Source: Methanomassiliicoccus sp. (GTDB lineage Archaea; Thermoplasmatota; Thermoplasmata; Methanomassiliicoccales; Methanomassiliicoccaceae). Taken from it: a stretch of 64,000 nt of DNA. The notes beneath the pieces are model-generated. The model ran no database searches. It was not told the origin of the DNA and saw only the letters and a list, made by a program, of their open reading frames with translations. The translations under genes and the position numbers were made by a program. Location of the stretch: the NCBI GenBank assembly GCA_012719175.1, contig JAAYAX010000004.1, positions 1 to 64,000 on the forward strand, read 5' to 3'. The first letter of the stretch is position 1; every line of letters begins with the position of its first letter. This document shows, one piece after another, positions 17,190 to 26,229 of this stretch.

Positions 17190-20100
17190 CTAAAGATAAA
17201 CGCCTCGCATCCCGTCCCTGGGGACGGACATGACGAAGCGAGCCCCCTTTCCCGGTTCGCCCTCCTCGGTCATGTTTATATCGGTTATGGCCAAGATCTC
17301 CCTCGATAGGAACAGGCCCAGGCCGTGATTCTTCCCGAAACCTCTATTGAACAGCTTGCTCCGGATGTCCGCAGAGATGCCCAGACCATCGTCCTCGCAT
17401 ACGATGGCGTGAACCCCGTCGACCTTCTCCACGGAGAAGCGTATGGTCGTGGCCTTCTCACCGTGACGGATGGCATTGTCGATGAGATTGTAGAAGACCT
17501 TCTTGATGAGAGGATCGGCGAAGACCTCTACCCCTGCTGGGACATCATTGACGATCCGTAGCTTGCTCGGTGGTACGTCCGCTACGCTGTCGATTACCAG
17601 GGCCTTCAGGTCCTGCCAAATGGCCTCGCGTACACCTATCTCCTCGTAAGCTTCGGCGAACTTGATGATGGCGGTCATGCTGTCCGCCGATGCTAGGGCC
17701 TTTTCCATGTAAACATCGAACGAAGGGTCCGCTCTCTTCATCTTCGCCAGGGCCATGTTGCCCGTGAGGGCGGTCATCTGGTTCTTCAGATCGTGCCGGG
17801 TGATGTTGTTCAGGAGGTTCAGCTTTTTATTGACCTGACGAAGGGCCTCGGAGGTCCTGATCCGCTCCGTAATGTCCCTGACCGCAGCCACGTGGACTTG
17901 GTTCCCCTTCCATGTAAAGTACCGACTGTTGACCTCCACTGGGAACATCCGGCCATCCTTTCTACGGTGGTATTCCAGAGGTATGATCACACTGCCGTTC
18001 CTGTTCTCGATTATCTTGCTCTCTGGTTCTCCCCTCTTTGCCAAGAGGTCGCGTGTATACGATTCCAGAAGCTCCTTGTGGGTGTAACCGTACATCTCGC
18101 TCGCAGCGGTGTTGCATTCGAGGACCCTTCCCGTTTCGTTGTCGATCAAGAATACGGCCTCGCTTCCTAGCTCGAAGAGCTCTTGATACTTCTCTTCCCC
18201 CTCCTTCAGGGCCTCATTGATCGCCTGAAGTCGCTTCTCTGCCTCCACTCGCTCGGTGATATCTATTACAATCCCCTGAATTTTGGTCACTATCCCTTCG
18301 GAGTTCCTCTCGAGGTAGGTGCGTTCGTCCACCCAGTGGTAGTCTCCGTCCCTGCTGCGGATACGATAAATACCTTCGTAGCTGTCCTCGCCCTGACGGA
18401 TCTTTTCATCAAAGGCGGCCTTTAAGCCATCGAGGTCATCGGGATGAACGATGTCGGAGAAGAGCAATGAACCATTGAGGAACGCCTCCGGCTCGTACCC
18501 GAACCTCACGACGTTCCCGGATACCAGCTCCACCGGCCATCCCTCCTCGGCCCGCCAGCGGAACAGCATCACCGGGCTGTTCTCCACGATGAGGTTGGCC
18601 TCACGGAGAGCGTCATCAGCCAGCTTACGCTCGGCGATGAACCTCGCCTGCTGTATGTTCTGGTAGGCTATGGATGAGAGCTGGTTGGCCAGAGCGAAGA
18701 GGGTGTGCGCGATGTGCTCGAACCTCTCCTGAGGCATGACAGGCACCTGAAGGAAAGCCTCGCGGAACTGTGAGTCATCTACGCCTATTTCGCGTGCATA
18801 CTCCACCATCTCCTCCTCGGTCTGAGCCTCGTTTCGGACCTGGCCGATCAACCAGTTAGCGATATGGCGGCCGCCGACGGTGATGCTCGCTCCCGCCCCC
18901 CACAGTCCGGCGCTCAAACAACGCTTGATCGTCGGTCCAGAGGGATTATGACCTCCGATTAAAGAGTCGGACGCGATACACTTCTGGCGCCCCTTCTCGT
19001 TCTTGCGGATGAACTCTGCACAGAAATGCGTGAAGTTGCTGGGACGGGTGATGGGGGTACCGTCCGGTCGGGTCAGGAGTACCCCGACGCCCCAGGCCTT
19101 CCCAAGCAGGTCCTGAAGGTGCTGGAGCTCCTGTATGTTGAAAAGGTCCTCGAAGACGATTTCCTCCATCTCGTCCAGAGGTCTGGTCAGCGCCAGTATG
19201 CGCTTCTCTAAGGCCTCCTCGGCTCGCTTCCTGTCCGTGATGTCCCGTAGGATGATCAGAGACCCGTCGTCATTGTTGAACCGGTAAGGCACGGCAGCGA
19301 CCTCAACATCGACTGCTGTCCCGTCAAGCTTGATATAGACCTCGTCCGTCTTCTCCGTGGGCCTCTTCTCGACCTCGAGCTGGTATTTCCGCCTCCTCAA
19401 CGTTGGTCTGAAGCGAGGATCGACGCGGTCCGAGACATAGGTCCCTAATATGTCATCTGCCGAGGAAGCGCCGAACAGTTCCATGGCGGCTGGGTTCAGG
19501 TATTTTATTCTGTCATCTACGATTATGAGCATCGCGTAAGGCGCGTTCTCGACCAGACGCCTGAACTTCTCCTCGCTCCCTCTCAACTCCTCCTGGATAC
19601 GCTTACGTTCGGATATGTCCCGGAACACCAGCTCAACTGTAGACTTTCCTCCTTCGAGGAAGCTCGCGGCCGTGACCTCGACGTCAATAAAGTCCCCATC
19701 GAAGCAGATGAACTGCTCTTCGAGGATCGGCACCACGGTCCCAGGTTTAGCATACAGCTGTCGTATCCTCATCTCCGCTTGTTCCTTGGATTCAACGGTC
19801 AGGAACTCGACCAGGTCCTTTCCGATAAGAGCCTCCCTGTGCTCGGCACGAACGAGTCTGGCCGCTGTATCGTTGGCGAAGATGATCTTGCCATCACGGT
19901 GTGTGATCCTGGCGTCGAAGGACCTTCCCAACAGCCTGCGGTTCCGCTCCTCGCTCTCCTGCAAGCCCTGCTCGGCCAGCTTTCGCTCTGTGATGTCGAT
20001 CACGATACCCTGGTAGTGAGTGACCCCGCCATCGGCATCGCGTTCCACCACGGTGCGGTCCTCCACCCATCGGTAGTGCCCGTCCTTGGTCCTGATGCGA

Positions 20101-22715
20101 TAGGTCTGCTCGAACTGATTATTCCCGCTTCTAACGCACTTTTCAACCTTCTCAGCGGTGTGAGCCAGATCATCCGGGTGTATGATCGACGCATATTTTA
20201 TCGATCCATCGAGCAGTTCCTGGGGATCATAACCGAACTGGGTGATGTTATTGGATACCAGCTCCACCGGCCATCCCTCCTCGGCCCGCCAGCGGAACAG
20301 CATCACTGGGCTGTTCTCCACGATGAGGTTGGCCTGCCGCAGGGCATCCTCCGCCCTCTTCTTCTCCGTGATATCGGTGGCCGTGCCCAGGATCCCGAAG
20401 ACCTTTCCGTCCTTATCCCGCAGTGGGACCTTGCTTGTATCCAGCCAGCCGAACCTACCGTTAAGTCGTTGCTGCCTTTCGATGATGTGTAGCTTGGGTA
20501 TCCCGCTCTCCATGACCTCAAGGTCGTCCGCCCTGTAAGCGTCTGCCTCGGTCTCGGCCCAGGGCAGGTCATAATCGGTCTTTCCGACATATTCAGAGGG
20601 GTCATCGAAGCCCACATTAGTGGCTGATTCCTTGTTCGCACCCAGGTAGACAAGGTTGCGGTCCTTCCAGAACACCACCCCAGGGAAGTTATCGATGACG
20701 ATCTTGAGCATCTGCTCCGAGCGCTGCAGGGCCTCCTCGGCCTCCTTCTTCTCCGAGATATCACGACTATAGCCCATCACCCCGATGACCTCTCCTTCGG
20801 AGTTCATGTAAGGCGCCTTCCAGGTGGAGTATGTCGTCCTACGGCCCCTTATCATGCTGGTAGCCTCGTAGGTCCTGGCTTGGCGTTCCTTGATCACTTC
20901 CTGATCTTCACATCTTACCTGGGCGGCGACCTCGGTGCCAAATAGAGCTTCATCATCCTTTCCTAGCACATCATCGCTGTCCATCCCAAGGAGAGCGGCC
21001 CCTCCGGGGTTCATCATCATATATCTTCCATCAAGATCCTTTATGTAGATGGCATCGGGGATGTTCTCGGCGAAAGAGTTGAGGAGGTTATGATGCTCCT
21101 TCAGCTCTTCCTCGGCCTTTAGCTTACGCACGATGCGCCACATCCCGTCCATGAGAAGGGAAAGATCGGTCGTATCCTCTTCTGTATAGTCGCTTTCTTT
21201 ATTGGCCACGCCTAGGACCGCCACTATGTGGCCACGGTCGAAAACGGGAACGGTCATGAAACGCTCGATCTTCACATGACCTGTGGGCAGGCCTCTCTTA
21301 TTGGTGTGAGGTTCGCTGTAACGATTTACGATGATAGGCCTCCTTTGGCGTAGAGACTCCGTCCACGAACCCGTCTCCTCTATCCTGTATGTATTGGACT
21401 TGTTGGCCACCTTGCATTCTTCCATAGCCTGTTTCGACCAGTTCTGCATGTTCAAGGCCGTCTCGTCCTCGTTCACGAAGGCCACAAAGCCCAGCTTACT
21501 ATCTGACAGTGAGATACAGCAGTTCATTGCCCTCTCGCAGAGGTCTTTGGATGTAGCTCCCGTCATCTGGGAAAGATCGTAAAGCGTATGGTTCCGGGCC
21601 TCCACTCTCTTCAGGGCATCCATGGCCTTCTCCCGTTCCCTCCTCATCCGCAAGGTGATGATCCCGAATGCAAGATCGCCCGCCATCTCCTCCAGAAGCT
21701 CCACCTCTTCCGAGGTGAAGCCATCGGTCTTGTCAGAGTAGATCATCAGGGCACCGAACGCTTCCATACTGTCCATCAGAGGAATGGCGATCAAGGAGCG
21801 GTAACCGTTCTTCAAGGCATGATCCCGCCAAAGGTCATACCTACCATCGTTCAACACGTCCTGTATGAAAGTTGTCCGTCCGGTCTTGATGCTCACGCCC
21901 GCAGGTCCGGTACCCCTCTCGTCATCGCCCCAGGTAGCTCTGACGCTCAGAACGTACTCTTCGTTGCAGCCGCTCCAAGCCACTGGGCGTATGTCCTTCT
22001 TTTCATTATTTTCCGCCAATCCCACCCAGGTCAATCGATATCCAGCGATATCGCAGACGATCCGGCAAATGGAGTCCCACAGCTCCTGTTCGCTCCTGGC
22101 CTTTATTACGGCACGAGCGCATTCCTTTATCGCCATCAGCTCACGGTTCAGCCGGCGCATCCTGGAGTCCAGAAGCAGGATGTCCGTGATGTCCCAGATG
22201 GCCCCCGACATTCTTACGGTCGACCCTTCGGTCTCTTCCATTATCTCCGCCACGGAGAGGACGATCTTGTTGGGTCCACCATCGGCAGGCACGACCTCGA
22301 ACTCCATATCGTGCTCCTTCCTCTCGTTGAACAGCTGCCTCAATGATAGGCGTACCTTTTCAATGTCAGCGATGCAACGACAGATGGTCTCTATCGGTAC
22401 GTATCCGTCATCCGGCACGATTATCCCGAAGATCCTGCCGATCCCCTCCGAGACCCATATCCGGTCCTTGTCTTTTTCCAAGGTGTATATCCAAGAGCCG
22501 GTGAGAACAGGATCCTGAAGTTCGTCCAACCCCCTCCCTCTCGCCTCGTTGCGGTCTCGGGACAGCCTTCTTCTAATGGCCCGCCTCGTCAATCGCTCCA
22601 TTTTTGAGGTCAGATGGTTCTTCGAATTATCATTATCATGATCTATGTTTGGACCTGAACCTGCAGAGCTTATGCCGATCGCCTCCGAGGAAGAATGGTC
22701 GATGTAAAGCCGCAT
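17190..22715 (-). CDS. giant cytoplasmic sensor histidine kinase (PAS/GAF/PocR)
   Basis: The 1,841-residue protein has no membrane helix. Domains in order: PAS (about 70-180), GAF (190-355), GAF (375-530), five PAS (about 545-1170), a PocR-type sensory domain (1185-1350) with Cys residues near 1240-1290, PAS (1365-1485), PAS (1500-1620), a HisKA-like helix pair with the phospho-acceptor in TRHDLKNQ (about 1640) and an HATPase (1730-1835). PocR domains are thought to sense small organic ligands, and PAS/GAF may bind heme, flavin or metabolites. No response regulator is adjacent. An 83-base near-identical repeat encodes the start of two of the PAS domains. The first 38 residues are atypical, so 22601 is an alternative start. 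Confidence 0.85.
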   Translation of the reverse strand: MRLYIDHSSSEAIGISSAGSGPNIDHDNDNSKNHLTSKMERLTRRAIRRRLSRDRNEARGRGLDELQDPVLTGSWIYTLEKDKDRIWVSEGIGRIFGIIVPDDGYVPIETICRCIADIEKVRLSLRQLFNERKEHDMEFEVVPADGGPNKIVLSVAEIMEETEGSTVRMSGAIWDITDILLLDSRMRRLNRELMAIKECARAVIKARSEQELWDSICRIVCDIAGYRLTWVGLAENNEKKDIRPVAWSGCNEEYVLSVRATWGDDERGTGPAGVSIKTGRTTFIQDVLNDGRYDLWRDHALKNGYRSLIAIPLMDSMEAFGALMIYSDKTDGFTSEEVELLEEMAGDLAFGIITLRMRREREKAMDALKRVEARNHTLYDLSQMTGATSKDLCERAMNCCISLSDSKLGFVAFVNEDETALNMQNWSKQAMEECKVANKSNTYRIEETGSWTESLRQRRPIIVNRYSEPHTNKRGLPTGHVKIERFMTVPVFDRGHIVAVLGVANKESDYTEEDTTDLSLLMDGMWRIVRKLKAEEELKEHHNLLNSFAENIPDAIYIKDLDGRYMMMNPGGAALLGMDSDDVLGKDDEALFGTEVAAQVRCEDQEVIKERQARTYEATSMIRGRRTTYSTWKAPYMNSEGEVIGVMGYSRDISEKKEAEEALQRSEQMLKIVIDNFPGVVFWKDRNLVYLGANKESATNVGFDDPSEYVGKTDYDLPWAETEADAYRADDLEVMESGIPKLHIIERQQRLNGRFGWLDTSKVPLRDKDGKVFGILGTATDITEKKRAEDALRQANLIVENSPVMLFRWRAEEGWPVELVSNNITQFGYDPQELLDGSIKYASIIHPDDLAHTAEKVEKCVRSGNNQFEQTYRIRTKDGHYRWVEDRTVVERDADGGVTHYQGIVIDITERKLAEQGLQESEERNRRLLGRSFDARITHRDGKIIFANDTAARLVRAEHREALIGKDLVEFLTVESKEQAEMRIRQLYAKPGTVVPILEEQFICFDGDFIDVEVTAASFLEGGKSTVELVFRDISERKRIQEELRGSEEKFRRLVENAPYAMLIIVDDRIKYLNPAAMELFGASSADDILGTYVSDRVDPRFRPTLRRRKYQLEVEKRPTEKTDEVYIKLDGTAVDVEVAAVPYRFNNDDGSLIILRDITDRKRAEEALEKRILALTRPLDEMEEIVFEDLFNIQELQHLQDLLGKAWGVGVLLTRPDGTPITRPSNFTHFCAEFIRKNEKGRQKCIASDSLIGGHNPSGPTIKRCLSAGLWGAGASITVGGRHIANWLIGQVRNEAQTEEEMVEYAREIGVDDSQFREAFLQVPVMPQERFEHIAHTLFALANQLSSIAYQNIQQARFIAERKLADDALREANLIVENSPVMLFRWRAEEGWPVELVSGNVVRFGYEPEAFLNGSLLFSDIVHPDDLDGLKAAFDEKIRQGEDSYEGIYRIRSRDGDYHWVDERTYLERNSEGIVTKIQGIVIDITERVEAEKRLQAINEALKEGEEKYQELFELGSEAVFLIDNETGRVLECNTAASEMYGYTHKELLESYTRDLLAKRGEPESKIIENRNGSVIIPLEYHRRKDGRMFPVEVNSRYFTWKGNQVHVAAVRDITERIRTSEALRQVNKKLNLLNNITRHDLKNQMTALTGNMALAKMKRADPSFDVYMEKALASADSMTAIIKFAEAYEEIGVREAIWQDLKALVIDSVADVPPSKLRIVNDVPAGVEVFADPLIKKVFYNLIDNAIRHGEKATTIRFSVEKVDGVHAIVCEDDGLGISADIRSKLFNRGFGKNHGLGLFLSREILAITDINMTEEGEPGKGARFVMSVPRDGMRGVYL
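18519..18601. repeat. 83-bp internal repeat, copy 1
   Basis: This copy within the giant kinase gene differs from the one at 20253-20335 by a single base. Both encode the beginning of a PAS domain (core ENSPVMLFRWRAEEGWPVEL). Confidence 0.9.
20253..20335. repeat. 83-bp internal repeat, copy 2
   Basis: Second copy of the repeat at 18519-18601, direct orientation, 82 of 83 bases identical by my alignment. The flanking PAS sequences are much more diverged. Confidence 0.9.
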
Positions 22716-23146
22716 CTCATTGCTTCTCTAGAGGAGGATCGAGGATCCTTAGGTCTCATGGAAAAATGCCTGTCAGTTGAAGACCATGCAGGCGGAGTTG
22801 GTCCATACACTATGGATCTCAGCGTATCTTTGAACAGAGGCCTGCACCTAGGCATGAGCATATAGTTCATCCGCTCTTCTATCCCGGCCTCCGGTGCCAT
22901 TTCGAATCACCCTTTAGAGATATATGGAAAGTACATCTGAACGTGAAAAACCATGAGACCAGGGGTTATTTATCTTTCGAGGTAATTGTCTAACAATGAG
23001 ACGGACCTACGTAGATAGATGCCCTTCTGGATGCTATATGGAACCTAGATTCGATAATAGCCGGAACTAATCGCTTGATATGATGATGTTTATCGATTCA
23101 TTCCAGGGAGAGAACGGATTAATGAGACAACAGCGAAGATGATAAA
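22716..23146. other. intergenic stretch between the giant kinase and a methyltransferase
   Basis: About 430 bases holding the divergent promoters. A minus-strand frame (22670-22900) has an AT-rich element upstream but no recognisable protein and overlaps the kinase start, so it is not called. AT-rich tracts near 22918-22990 and 23075-23105 are promoter candidates. Confidence 0.4.
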
Positions 23147-23860
23147 ATGGATGAGCAGGGAAGGAGGATGGCCGAGATAAGATCGAACTTCTCAAAGAGC
23201 TCGGGAGAATATGATCAGTGGATTAGGAAGGTGATACCCCGATACGATGAGATGCTGGATGTCATCATCAACTGTGTGCGGCTCCCGGAGGGAAGGAGGT
23301 TACGGGCCATAGACATCGGCTGCGGTACCGGAACCCTGTCCGCGAAGCTTCTGGCGTCCCATCCCGCAGTGGAGCTGACCTGTCTGGACATGACAGAGGA
23401 CATGCTGAACATGGCGAGGGAGAGGCTCAAAGGACACAATGGCGTCAGGTATCTTCTTCACAATCTTTATGAATTTGAGTACGATGGACCTTACGACCTG
23501 ATCATCTCTTCCCTGGCCCTGCACCATATGGTCACCGATGAGGACAAGATCGATCAGTACCGTAGGATCTTCCAGGCGCTCTCTTCTGGAGGTTCGTTCT
23601 TCAATGCCGACGTGGTTCTCGCCTCCGATGAAAGGACGCAGGAACTCTATATGGAAAAATGGGCTGATTTCATGTATCATGGACTCCCACGGGAGGAGGT
23701 CGACGGCTCGGTCCTACCCCGCTATCACCGGGAGGACTCTCCGGCCAGACTAACAGATCATCTTAAGTGGATGAAGGATGCTGGCTTTTCGAAGGTGGAC
23801 GTGATCTGGAAGTACTACAATTTCACGGTGTACGGTGGAATGAAGCCTTCTGCCCATTAA
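23147..23860 (+). CDS. class I SAM-dependent methyltransferase
   Basis: A 237-residue Rossmann-fold methyltransferase. The SAM-binding motif DIGCGTGT is at about residues 56-63, an acidic strand end (LDMTE) near 83, and a motif IV-like LIISSLALHH near 120. The N-terminal helix region (YDQWIRKVIPRYDEM) is shared with the second methyltransferase at 34388, so they are paralogues. The small-molecule substrate is unknown. It stands alone, divergent from the giant kinase and convergent with the next operon. Confidence 0.8.
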   Translation: MDEQGRRMAEIRSNFSKSSGEYDQWIRKVIPRYDEMLDVIINCVRLPEGRRLRAIDIGCGTGTLSAKLLASHPAVELTCLDMTEDMLNMARERLKGHNGVRYLLHNLYEFEYDGPYDLIISSLALHHMVTDEDKIDQYRRIFQALSSGGSFFNADVVLASDERTQELYMEKWADFMYHGLPREEVDGSVLPRYHREDSPARLTDHLKWMKDAGFSKVDVIWKYYNFTVYGGMKPSAH

Positions 23861-24002
23861 TGCTCCCAGTCGGGAGGAGGGTCTGATGACACCGGCCGTG
23901 CTGAAAAAATATCCTGGTCCTGGACAGACCGGTGAAGATCAGGGATCTCCCCATGCTTGGTGAGAAGGAGAACCGTGAACAGATGTCCAGGAAGTGGGGC
24001 CG

Positions 24003-25217
24003 TCAATGCACGTGGGTCAGTGCCTCTTCGTCAAGAACGACGCTTAGATTAGGACCCACGACATACACTGGCCAGTAACCAAAGAAGTTGTGCTCGAAAA
24101 GATCGTAGATCACGATGCTGTAGAAGCTGGTCTCCGCATGATCAAGTATGTCGCAGCTAATGGTATCGGAACCGGTGTCACGGGCGAGAGAGAGGGCCTC
24201 CTCAACCGGAGCCAGGGCGTTCACTCTGATACTATCGATCCGATCGTTCAGCAGTGTGCGCGACATCCTCCTTCCGGAGATTGACTGAAGATGGCGCATA
24301 AGCACGATCTCGGCGATGAAGACCACGACAAGTATCAGGAGGTCAGAATCCACATTGATCTTCATGAAGGTCAACAGCTCCTCCCAGGTGCCACCGGGGA
24401 AGAGGATTGCACCTATGAACAGGAGCCCAAAGATGGCAAAGAAAAGGCCCACTATGGCGATGACGAACAGCACGGCCGTTATGCTCTCCCTGCGGGCGCT
24501 CTCGAACCTTCCTTTGAACCTGCGGGCAGTGCGAGCGAGCCCCCTCTCCTGAGGTTCCAGCACCACGAGTAGAATGAAGAAAAGCAGTATGACGATCATC
24601 TGCAGGATGAGATTGATGGCGCTCACCGGGTCGCTCCCGGGGGCGATGAAGCCGTAGTACCCTCCGAACAAGATGCCTGACCCGAACAGCACGAAAAAGC
24701 TCGGAGCCAGAGGGACCATCCCGCTGAGGAACATGGTGATGAGGATCTCCAAGCCCAGGACCTTCTTCTTCTTGACGATGTTCAGGAACGGGTCTTTGAC
24801 CGTTCGTAGGGACAGATATTCCTTGCCCCATCCTTCCTGGTGCACGGTGCCCTTGGTGGTGGGGACGAACCAGATGATGAAGTTGAAGCTGTACAGGAGG
24901 AAGGCGACCAGGGCCCAGAAGAGGAAACCAATGGGATAGATTACGACGATGACCGCGGCCATCGCTAGTATGAGCAGGGAAATGACCCATCCCAATGCCT
25001 CGCCCCAGCGTGGCTCGTTCACGTCTGACAGCATCCGCTCCTCCCTGTGGACCTCATCTATGACCTCACGGCAGAACCTCTCTGCTTCCTCCAGGGTGCA
25101 ATCGGACGCCTCAGCGAGCGTCCCTATGGCCATGTCAGGGTGTATCGCTCGATGATATTTACATGCCTTTCCTTGCAGCTGTCTTCTCGGCCCGTTCCAC
25201 TCTGCTTTTTCAGGCAA
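24003..25217 (-). CDS. hypothetical polytopic membrane protein
   Basis: The 404-residue product has a soluble, acidic N-terminal segment (about 1-70) and about six hydrophobic helices between 73 and 310, then a soluble C-terminal domain of about 90 residues. I do not recognise the family. It begins at TTG seven bases after the stop of the winged-helix gene, so the two form an operon. An internal ATG (25133) is another possible start because no ribosome-binding site stands before the TTG. A role paired with the upstream regulator, such as membrane stress sensing, is only inference. Confidence 0.65.
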   Translation of the reverse strand: MPEKAEWNGPRRQLQGKACKYHRAIHPDMAIGTLAEASDCTLEEAERFCREVIDEVHREERMLSDVNEPRWGEALGWVISLLILAMAAVIVVIYPIGFLFWALVAFLLYSFNFIIWFVPTTKGTVHQEGWGKEYLSLRTVKDPFLNIVKKKKVLGLEILITMFLSGMVPLAPSFFVLFGSGILFGGYYGFIAPGSDPVSAINLILQMIVILLFFILLVVLEPQERGLARTARRFKGRFESARRESITAVLFVIAIVGLFFAIFGLLFIGAILFPGGTWEELLTFMKINVDSDLLILVVVFIAEIVLMRHLQSISGRRMSRTLLNDRIDSIRVNALAPVEEALSLARDTGSDTISCDILDHAETSFYSIVIYDLFEHNFFGYWPVYVVGPNLSVVLDEEALTHVH

Positions 25218-25223
25218 TGATGC

Positions 25224-25730
25224 TCAGCAGCCGCTCATGAAGGGCCACATCATTCTTAGAAAACTTACGATGGTGGCCACATTAGCACCGGAATTGATCA
25301 GCTGGTCCGATATACCCCACAGCTTACGCCGGGTACCGACCTTGTTGGCTTTACCCGTGCGGATATCGTCCAGCAAGGACCGGAGCTCCTCCCGAAGCTC
25401 ACAGATCTCCTCCTCGAACTTGAGCTCGAGATCAGAGACACGCGACTCCAGCGCCTCGATGGTGAGGGCGAGCTCATCGTAATCGATGCCCGGGCCATAG
25501 GGGAGGTCGAGGGCATCGTATCCGGAGTCGGTGATGATGACCCTTCCTCCTACGATGTCCACATACCCCAGGCGCCTCAGCCTGGCGATGGTCGCTATGC
25601 ATGCCTCCTGGTCCCTGCCCATGAGCTGACCGAGCTCATGCAGCCTGACACGCCGGCCTGATCCCTGCCGGGAGGTCCTAAGGAACATATCCTTCAGGAA
25701 CAGGGACGCTTCCTTCTCCACTTCCATCAT
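25224..25730 (-). CDS. winged-helix regulator with coiled coil
   Basis: This protein of about 168 residues has a winged helix-turn-helix at about 5-80, an acidic coiled coil at about 90-135 and a short hydrophobic C-terminus that may touch the membrane. It is probably a transcription regulator. ATG 25730 follows a GGAGG site by ten bases and is chosen over the longer frame to 25781. It precedes the membrane protein gene in the same operon. The hydrophobic end and the neighbour suggest a membrane-linked regulator, but the ligand is unknown. Confidence 0.65.
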   Translation of the reverse strand: MMEVEKEASLFLKDMFLRTSRQGSGRRVRLHELGQLMGRDQEACIATIARLRRLGYVDIVGGRVIITDSGYDALDLPYGPGIDYDELALTIEALESRVSDLELKFEEEICELREELRSLLDDIRTGKANKVGTRRKLWGISDQLINSGANVATIVSFLRMMWPFMSGC

Positions 25731-25797
25731 CTTCCAATATCCTCCATTGCACCTAAGTTCTCCATCCTCGAGGGGTAGCATCTGCGCTCATGTTACC

Positions 25798-26019
25798 TCA
25801 CCGGCGGCACGCTCCGCAGGTCCCGCATCCATCCCTGGACGGCAACCCCCGGTTCTCTTGGCGGCCTGGGGTAAGTCCCCCTCCCTCCTTGCTGATGGTA
25901 TGCAGCGCGGCCTCCACCATGAACAGCGCTGGGCATTGTTCCCGGTGTTCCGCCCCTACCTCATCCTCGATCCAGTTCTTCAGGATCGTCCAGTACGTCT
26001 CCAAGTGCTCTCCGTCCAT
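25798..26019 (-). CDS. small protein with C-terminal CxxCxxC
   Basis: The 73-residue product has an acidic helical N-terminal half and ends in CGTCGACRR, a Cys triplet that could hold a metal or a disulfide. The ATG at 26019 is preceded by an AT-rich element about 15 bases away, suggesting a leaderless transcript. No family is recognised. It lies upstream of the winged-helix gene on the same strand with a gap of 67 bases and may be the first gene of that operon. Confidence 0.5.
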   Translation of the reverse strand: MDGEHLETYWTILKNWIEDEVGAEHREQCPALFMVEAALHTISKEGGGLTPGRQENRGLPSRDGCGTCGACRR

Positions 26020-26229
26020 GCTATCACATAATCCTTACCGGACGCGGGAGTTAAATGAGTGACAGGGAGAGGTGCCCGAAAAACGAAAAGCCAAAGGGAC
26101 GGTTTCCACAAGAGGGTCGAGAAACGACTGGGAGAAATGAAATCGCCGAGACGTGAGCATGCCCCGTGAGAGCTGTCTCCGGTCCGAAAGTACCCTCCAA
26201 GTTCCGGCGTGCACCTTACGTCTTTGTGC

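Noticed and set aside
22670-22900. 76-codon minus-strand frame before the giant kinase
   Set aside because: There is a possible promoter, but the product is low in hydrophobic core residues, matches nothing and overlaps the kinase start.
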